Source: Oenanthe sinensis
Lineage: Eukaryota > Streptophyta > Magnoliopsida > Apiales > Apiaceae
Assembly: GCA_028671895.1 (NCBI GenBank)
Contig: CM053802.1
Location: 14,391,631-14,455,630 of the forward strand
DNA length: 64,000 nt
Direction: 5' to 3'
Below the pieces are notes generated by a model. The model saw only the letters and a program-made list of their open reading frames with translations, made no database searches and was not told where the DNA came from. Below, piece by piece: positions 57,501 through 64,000 of the stretch. Numbering within the stretch: the first letter of the stretch is position 1; the number at the start of each line of letters is the position of its first letter. Both the position numbers and the translations under genes were made by a program.

Positions 57501-58105
57501 TATTTAACATCATTTTAGACAAAGGGGAACATCAGGCATGCTTAGCCATTCAGCATATCCATCCACGCCTAATCCTAAATCCACGAAGAACATCAATTTC
57601 GCAAAATATATTCATCTCAGATTCTAACATGCAACAACAGGCTATATAATATCCAAGTGCTTAACAGGAAGTTATTTGTAATATGAGAGTTGGCAGGAAA
57701 CAAATATATGAGTTAATGGCATAAGATATTATATTTTCTGAATTACCTTTCAGCTGTGTAGGTCAATTGCTCATCAGTGAGATAAAGATTGTAATGAAAA
57801 ATCAAAGTTGATATATTTCCACGACTAAGACTTAAACAGAGCCTTAGAGTCCGGGTCAATGTCTTATCGGACTGGTTATCCACATAGACAAAGGGCTCCA
57901 ATGAAGTTTTGATGAAATTGGATCTCATATGTGACAAATCAACAGTTTTCCAGAGCAGAGGGTCAGAACATGCCAAACGCCATGCTCTACAAACTTGAGC
58001 TATGCCTGGAGTCAACTCGAATTTATTAAAAGACTCTATTATCTTCATAAGGACATCACTATCTAAATCCTCCCATCTTCTGGTATAAGCGCCACCTTCT
58101 TCCAT
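54522..58105 (-). CDS. F-box/LRR-repeat protein (At3g48880-like)
   Basis: Two exons, 58105-57747 and 55083-54522, join in phase to 306 aa. The intron of 2.66 kb begins gtaatt and ends gttgcag. The F-box is near residues 8-55 (RWEDLDSDVLMKIIESF, GIAQVCRAWRLACSDPLLWK). After it come leucine-rich repeats (CPRLKRLVMPAWNRI, FSELKIMGSFN, LPNLKVLSLRC, GLEHLEVLNISHCHMVDIPP). The tail is cysteine-containing (CIMCQRTRADEGLMRWYRYE), a hallmark I remember from this F-box subgroup. Such proteins give substrate choice to SCF ubiquitin ligases. The substrate is unknown. A 5' UTR intron is likely: UTR exon 58106-58153 is preceded by tttacag, and a donor (aag/gtaaac) lies near 59,282. The gene seems intact, with about the expected family length. 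Confidence 0.88.
55335..56640. repeat. Intronic tandem repeat, about 480-520 bp unit, three copies
   Basis: Copies begin agctaataag at 55,335, 55,813 and 56,330. Each continues with taaatgct, caggaaatattaat, accactagt, aaactgttgcaaa, catatatacatggtatataa and aaattcagcacataaatt. The third copy is shorter, ending near 56,640. The array lies inside the F-box gene intron and explains much of its length. Confidence 0.85.
55968..56013. repeat. GC-rich inverted repeat inside the second intronic repeat copy
   Basis: gcgcttatg...aaaggagg is followed by the near complement cctcctaaagcataagcgc, so a hairpin can form. The other two copies of the tandem repeat lack most of this insert. Confidence 0.7.
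57004..57323. mobile_element. MITE-like element in the F-box gene intron
   Basis: The left end gggttgcatttggttggggt and the right end on the other strand gttgtgtttggttgatatgg form a loose inverted repeat. Internal words (aatgaatgaaattaaa, gagggaagattttt, caaatttcatttcattcc) are shared with 22,805-23,085, so this is a family with at least two members here. Its ends resemble hAT-type MITEs. Confidence 0.5.
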
Positions 58106-59229
58106 TTAGGACTTGATAAAGAAATCTCAAGAAACTTTAGAGCATCATAAAGCCTGTAAAGAAGAGAAAAATAAACAGAATGAGTGGACCTTGAATCAGC
58201 AAGATATCTAATAAACATATTTAAAAAAAGGAGAGACAGGAAATATTCAAAATTATAAACACGCCCTGTAACAAAAGGTTTTTACTGGAATTCTACTGCC
58301 AAGTTTAGGAAAGAAGCTCTCAACAATATTAACAGCATATCCTAGACATATATGATATCCCATACATAGTTTATATGTATATGATAGTCTTAAAATTTTA
58401 GAAAGTGAATGCCCGGTGAATGGAAAACAGGGGAAATATAGAAAACAAACTACTATATTGGATAATTGGAAATTGCATGATTCAAAGTTCCTAAAAACAC
58501 CAAATTTAAGGTTTTTCTTCAACCAATTCAAGAAGACAGAAAAATTAGTGTCTAAGTTACAATAGAAAAGTCTGACCACAACTTTAAGAAGTCATCAGTT
58601 TTATTTACAATGTCGTAAACGTTCAAAAAATTCCTTAATTGAGAATTCAGGGATAAAAGATAAATATATATTCCTCAAACACTTATTTGATTTGTTTTGA
58701 AAGAAGACTTGCATACATTATAATCAACATCTTAAGTTGGAGGGTAAGACCTTGGTGTGATTTAACACAGACATCCATATTCATACGATAAGATAAGTGT
58801 GGGAGTAGGTGTGATTATTCTACGGTATAAACAGAAGTTAATTAAATTACATATCCTTCTGAAAGTTGATAAAAAGCTAATATGATTCTCCACAACAACC
58901 AACAATCGCAGAGGAAATAAAGGAAACAATTTCATAGTCGGAACATAACAACTTATCACATCAAGATATAAAATCAATTCTAATGAAAAGCAAGCAATTA
59001 TATAAACACAAGAATACATACAAAGACACAGAAATAAAGCTGAATTAAGCTAAAGCACAAGTGAATTACAAGAAATCCCTCAATTACACATAAACCCCCC
59101 TAGATATTCAATGGAAATGAAAGATATAATCCAATTAATTTCAAAATAAATATGTATGTATACTAGAAGATACCGATCCAATGATCTTGTCATTCAAGTG
59201 CAATTACAGATATACAATTCGTATATAAT

Positions 59230-59264
<35 letters not shown>

Positions 59265-59400
59265 TGTGTAGGGGGGTTTACCTTGAGAGAATTACGATCT
59301 TAAGACATGCAACAGCAAAGAAACTAGTTTGTAACTCTGTTTTTACATGGAGTGTGTGTATGTGTAAACTGAAGAGGGGGTCAGGTGAAACTTCCAAGTG
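58106..59400 (-). other. 5' leader of the F-box gene with probable UTR intron
   Basis: No other gene. 58,154-59,281 reads as a UTR intron (donor near 59,282, acceptor tttacag before 58,153). A (gt)(ga) microsatellite lies at 59,231-59,264, close to the donor. The upstream exon probably covers about 59,283-59,400. Confidence 0.5.
59231..59264. repeat. GT/GA compound microsatellite
   Basis: gt units are followed by ga units, near the donor of the F-box gene UTR intron. Confidence 0.9.
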
Positions 59401-59589
59401 AAATGATAAAATTGGGACAATTAAAGGATTTATGATTCCGTTTTTTTTTCTTTTTTGCTTTTTACGTTTGTGAATTGTAACGGCCCCCGGTTGTCTACAT
59501 ACACAGCTTCTAAATTACTTATATTTATTTACCTGCAATAATAATAAATCTATATCTATATCTATATCTATATCTATCTATATATATAT

Positions 59590-61220
59590 AATAAAGGATA
59601 ATCCACGAGCGCTCTCAAATCGCAATAAACTATTTTTTCAATTTTTCTAGAATTTACGTATTAAAAGTTTATATAAATTCTTATTTGCCTTCTAATAAAA
59701 GTCTAATTAGTATTTACCTTATAATTGGAAGCCGTAAAGGAAATATTAACTTATTTTAATTAAAAATCTAATGAAATTATTTACAATCTAATTAGTCTAC
59801 ATTCTAATTAAGAATGTAATTAATAAATATTAAAATATTCTAATGGTAAGTCAACTTAATGGCGAAAAATGGGTTTCACAATAGAGATACTCGTTAAGGA
59901 GAAGCATGTTAATCATCAAAACTAGAGAATTCTCGGGTGCTTTCAAGGCGTTCAAAATTATTTTTCTAATTTTTTAGAATTTATGTATTTAAAATTTATA
60001 TAAATTTTTATTTATCTTTTAAGAGTAATAAGAGTAATAATTAGAAGACAAATAGTAATAAGAGTCTAATTACTATTTGTCTTCTAATTAGGTGCCTTTT
60101 AAGAAAATATTAATTTATCTTCTAATTACGATGTAAAAAATGATAAAGAATTGAAACTATTTTTCTAATTTTTTAGAATTTATATATTAAAAAATTATAT
60201 AAATTACTACTATATTCTAATAAGAATCTAATTAGATTTTAAATTTCAATTATGATTTTAATTATTATTTACATTAATCATGAATCTAATCGGTAAATAT
60301 TAACTTATTCTAATTTTAATTCTTATAAAAGTAATCCAGCGAAAACAATTCTTATAAAAGTAAAATATATTAAATATAAGTTTACTTATTCTGTAAAAAA
60401 AATAATTTTAACAAAATTATAAAAAATTAATTAACGACCAAACGAGAGAATGGTTTAATAAGAAGTAAAATGTTAAAATTAAAAGTCTAATGAAATTAAA
60501 ATTTATAATCTAATTGGATTTTAATTACTACTTACCTTATAATTAAGAATTTAATATTAAATATTAAACTATTTTAATTGCAAGTCTTATAAAAATAATT
60601 GTATGAGAGATCTAAAGAAAAATAATAGAGCGACTGGCGAAAAATATGTTTCATGAGAGACAGCTCGTTAAGGAAAAGCATGTTAATCGTTTAAATTGGA
60701 GAATTCTCGAGTGCTTTCAAAGTGCTTGATTTTTTTGATTTTTTTAGAATTTATATATTTAAAATTTATAAAAATTCATATTTGTCTCTTAATGAGAGTC
60801 TAATTACAATTTATTTTCTAATTATATGTCTTTAAAAAAAATATTAACTTATCTTATAATTACGATTTAAAGAAGAAAAACGATAAACCCTCAAACTATT
60901 TTTCTAATTTGTTAGAATTTATTTATTAAAATATTAATATAAATTACTATTTGTGTTATAATAAGAATATAATTAGTACTTAAGTTTTAATTATAATTTT
61001 AATTATTATTTACATTTTAATAAGGATTCTAATCAATAAAAATTAACGTATTCTAACTATAATTTTTATAAAAGTTACTTAGCATAAAACAATTCTTATA
61101 AAAGTAAAATATATTAAATATAAGTTAACTTATTCAGTAACAAAAATAATTTTAATAAAATTATAAAAAAATTGAAGACTAAATGATAGAGAGGCTTAAT
61201 AAGAAATAAAATGTTAATAA
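59590..61220. repeat. Tandem repeat with about 755-bp unit
   Basis: Landmarks recur at about 750-775-base spacing. gagaattctcgggtgctttc (59,925) pairs with gagaattctcgagtgctttc (60,700). ctatttttctaattttttag (60,147) pairs with ctatttttctaatttgttag (60,896). acaattcttataaaagtaaa occurs near 60,347 and again near 61,095. A partial, more diverged unit starts near 59,595. It is non-coding and AT-rich. It could be the inside of an old Helitron or satellite-like expansion. Confidence 0.7.
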
Positions 61221-62749
61221 TTAGAATTTAATACTCATATTATGATTTTTATTTATAAATGATAAAAGTTATATAATATGTTATTGATATAAATTTTATT
61301 TGAGATTTAAATAAACAATGATGAAACGGCTCATTACCTAGAAAAAAGAGCGTGAATTTAACAATCATGTTATGCTTTTTAAAAAATAAGATCACATTTG
61401 AATTTTGAGAAAAATTAACAATGATTAATACATAATATCATTTAAGATAATTTCTTATAAAAATTATAAAGACTATCTATAAATGATATTGAAAATATAA
61501 CTTATAAATGATGTTATTGATTTTATCGAAGTAATAATAGAAAAATATTTAAGTTTTATCTCACTTTAACTCAATAATATTAATATATTTGAATTTCATG
61601 ACTGACAATCGCACACACATATATAAAATTCTAAAATATTTATTTATTAATCAATTTATAAAATATTATTTTAACTAATTTATATAGTATTGTAATTCTT
61701 TATTTTATAATATTTTTTAAAATTCTAAAATTAATTTCATATAATTCTAATTTTAATGAGTTTATAACAATATTATAAAACCGCTGCGAAACGCAGTATA
61801 TTATTAATTCACAAGACTTTGAGGTTCTCTCTGTTCAACCCTGTAAAGAGCTGGGTCGATTCAGAATTTTGTCGAATTTTATAAATTAAAATATAGAACA
61901 AAATTTTGATTTCTGGATATATTCATTACATTTTTTAAGTCATTAATTCTAATAATATTTATTATTAATTTAAATATTTTAAAGATATAAATTTTATATG
62001 CATTATAAGAGGGGTGTTGGATGATTTTCGTAACAACAGATTTCGGAAATTTGCTGGAATAATTGAATAAAAAGTATAATAATATTAATGTTAATGAGGG
62101 TTAAAGCTCGTAAAAAATATTGGATTGGAATTGGGAGTTGTCTCGATTTGTCTCTTATATCAGATCTCTTTTACCAAGATGTCTGCGTAAGTATTTATAT
62201 ACGATTAAACCCACACAGTTCTGTTATAATTAGATATATCCCTAAGAGACTTTATGGATATATTTGTTAAATATGAGAATTAATTGATTTTATTTGATAT
62301 AATCTTCGCATTGTGATACCTTCCTAATTTGAAAGATATCGTTTGGAGATATTTTTCGTAATTAATGCATTGAGATTGATTCTTTCATTGTTTTCGAGAG
62401 AGGATATCTTGGAGATTAAACAATTAATTATTAATGAAATTAATACTAAAAATAAAGAGAAATAAAAAGACTATGTTCTTCAGTGCAGCTTGCTGTAGCG
62501 GAGAACTAATCATTCTTCGATTGCGTAAATAACTCAAAATAAAGATTAGTGAAAAATATGGAGTATCACAGTGCCCGTAATTTCTATGCGGATGCAAGTA
62601 GACATCATGCGAGAACCGAAATAGGATATATGTTTTGCCAAGGTTTATAGGTGCGTGAGCATAATAATTTTGTAGAAATTCATTACGATCTTCGATGTGT
62701 CAAATTAGGATATTGGCGTTTGTATATCCTGAATTGGTGTGCACGCTTT
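61221..62749. other. AT-rich DNA, possible LTR-like sequence on the right
   Basis: No gene. From about 62,010 base composition becomes more balanced (gaggggtgttggatgatttt, ttgctgtagcggagaac). The sequence has the feel of a retrotransposon LTR or leader, but I could find no second copy or coding domain in the window. Confidence 0.35.
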
Positions 62750-62988
62750 GTAAGTGTCTATGTGAACCACACAAGAGTATGATGTCTTCGATCACCCTTG
62801 AACTCCATAATCGGAGAGTGAAACCTTCAATAAATTTTACCTATATAAAGAAGTGGGTCTTCAATAATGTAAGTGTCTATGTGAACCACACAAGAGTATG
62901 ATGTCTTCGATCACCCTTGAACTCCCTAGTCGGAGAGTGAGACCTTCGATAAATTTTACCCATATAAATAAGTGGGCCTTTAATAATG
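62750..62988 (+). repeat. Tandem repeat, 119-bp unit, two copies
   Basis: Two units starting gtaagtgtctatgtgaacca at 62,750 and 62,869, about 90 percent alike. Both include gatgtcttcgatcacccttg and aaattttac. Confidence 0.9.
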
Positions 62989-62990
62989 TA

Positions 62991-63137
62991 AGTTTTATCA
63001 GTCGACTCCACGTTGAGGAGGAAGGTATTTCAAAATGCAAGTTTTGCTCGTCGACTCCCCGTTTAAGAAGAGGGTATTCCAGAATGTAAGTTTTGCCCGT
63101 CGACTCCCGGTTGGGAAGGAGGGACTTCGAGGGGTTG
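62991..63137 (+). repeat. Tandem repeat, 49-bp unit, three copies
   Basis: Units start at 62,991, 63,040 and 63,089. Each has agtttt(a/g), cgtcgactcc or agtcgactcc, a purine-rich middle and ggtatt or gacttc. The array directly follows the 119-bp repeat. Confidence 0.85.
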
Positions 63138-63189
63138 CTGACTCCTTACTTTAAGCGTGTAACATTGTGAGAATTATCATTTGTCATGG

Positions 63190-63780
63190 CTACACCACTT
63201 GACAATTTAAGATCACATGTTTGTAAAAGCAAATCTTGAAGTATATATGTATTACCGCGACAATATTTGTAAAATATTTTGAATACAATCCAAACGCATC
63301 CATAAATATGCCGATTGGAAAATGTCGTGATTTATATATATTTTCTAAAAATATGCTCCTTGAAAGAATTTTGTTGAAGATGGTATGTTTTGCCATAGCG
63401 GCTAAATATTTTTCTTTAAAATTATGTAGCTCGTACAATCTTATAAACATATCCACAACCATTAAATCAAAAATCTTGTACAATTTATTTTCTAAAATAT
63501 ATGTGTCACCCAAAATATTGGTTGCACAAATTTCAATCACAATATATCCAGTTAACACGAGTTTTTGAATAATAAAATATATTTCATGCATGATATCGAT
63601 AAATAATATATGTGATTGTAAAAAATAAAAACAAGAAAACTTATCTCCTATTTTATGATATGTAGATATTGTACTCATTTTGATGGTGAGAGTCCCAACA
63701 CTAAGATTTCCATGTAGTGATGTACTCATCTTTATTTCCATGATTATTTTCTCCTTTTTTCGTTGTATATTGCTCAACAC
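63190..63780 (-). CDS. Hypothetical 196-codon ORF, unrecognised
   Basis: An open frame with many isoleucine, phenylalanine and lysine codons, as expected for AT-rich DNA. I recognise no motif. Segments such as HILFIDIMHEIYFIIQKLVL are hydrophobic. An overlapping 110-codon plus-strand ORF occupies the same DNA, so at least one is accidental, possibly both. It lies next to the short tandem repeats and could be part of an unidentified transposon. Confidence 0.2.
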   Translation of the reverse strand: MLSNIQRKKEKIIMEIKMSTSLHGNLSVGTLTIKMSTISTYHKIGDKFSCFYFLQSHILFIDIMHEIYFIIQKLVLTGYIVIEICATNILGDTYILENKLYKIFDLMVVDMFIRLYELHNFKEKYLAAMAKHTIFNKILSRSIFLENIYKSRHFPIGIFMDAFGLYSKYFTNIVAVIHIYFKICFYKHVILNCQVV

Positions 63781-64000
63781 GCCATAACTTTGTTATTCGG
63801 TTACTCCATTGAAGTTGTCCAAGATCTTTTATTTGCTCCATTGATTTTATCTGATATAATGTAACATCCCATAATTTTTAAAATATTTTAGCTATTTTAT
63901 TTAATATTCTGAATAATTTAGTAGATTATTATTGATTTATTAGTTGCATATATTTATATTTATATTTATTATTAGAATATTTTAGAAAGTATTTTAGTCA
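63781..64000. other. Window end, AT-rich
   Basis: Nothing identified. From 63,860 the sequence gtaacatcccataatttt followed by an AT-rich tract hints at another retrotransposon end. Confidence 0.3.

Noticed and set aside
61760..61806. Possible Helitron end (ctgcgaaacgcag hairpin) closing the 59,590 repeat region
   Set aside because: The hairpin is there, but no CTRR end follows within the usual distance, so no Helitron was called.
63236..63568. 110-codon plus-strand ORF at the right end
   Set aside because: It overlaps the opposite-strand 196-codon ORF, with AT-biased composition and no known motif. Neither can be trusted.

Overview
The window is nuclear DNA from a flowering plant, most likely a eudicot. 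The genes are split by AT-rich introns with GT...AG borders. Their products are plant-type: an HD-ZIP IV START factor, a CCB4-like plastid protein, a membrane steroid-binding protein and an F-box/LRR protein. The long AT-rich spacers are full of plant transposon classes: Sirevirus-like Copia, MULE, hAT, Helitron, Stowaway-like MITEs and SINEs. I cannot name the species.

Layout, left to right. 1-1,900: the 3' part of a CCB4-like gene (+), with a tRNA-derived SINE in an intron. 2,063-2,999: a non-autonomous hAT-like element with an 8-bp target duplication. 4,273-5,151: a single-exon FCP1/CPL4-like CTD phosphatase gene (+). 5,600-13,600: gene-poor AT-rich DNA with small MITEs. 13,603-18,269: a complete nine-exon HD-ZIP IV gene (+, 812 aa). 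19,062-19,490: a MULE-type MITE. 21,144-22,499: a TMEM161-family membrane protein (-). 25,174-25,692: the CTF8 gene (-). 26,455-29,314: an MSBP/MAPR gene (-) with a truncated duplicate at its 3' side.

30,603-47,153 is a nested transposon. A MULE-like element with about 240-bp inverted termini carries a GRF zinc-finger ORF and a 28-bp foldback. It was split by a 13.7-kb Copia retrotransposon (33,041-46,738, coding on the minus strand, 5-bp target duplication, two 1,429-bp LTRs that look identical). The retrotransposon has gag, a pol with two in-frame stops, and a long extra ORF in the envelope position with one in-frame stop. The LTRs contain an array of a CGGTATGACTTA motif next to a TATA box. 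The same motif/TATA arrangement occurs again inside the element, directly upstream of the extra ORF. I consider this possible second promoter the most interesting signal in the window.

47,347-48,474: a further MULE-like element with a 9-bp target duplication. About 48,990-49,560: remains of a reverse-transcriptase zinc-binding region. 50,225-53,467: two damaged CTD phosphatase paralogues (-), in inverted orientation to the copy at 4,273, with a Helitron-like element between them. 54,089-54,475: a 114-bp tandem repeat. 54,522-58,105: an F-box/LRR gene (-) whose intron holds three copies of a repeat of about 0.5 kb. 59,590-61,220: roughly 755-bp tandem repeats. 62,750-63,137: short tandem repeats of 119 bp and 49 bp.

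The host genes show no operon-like relation. They are independent housekeeping and developmental genes separated by transposon-rich DNA. The local gene duplications (CTD phosphatase, MSBP) have mostly decayed into pseudogenes.
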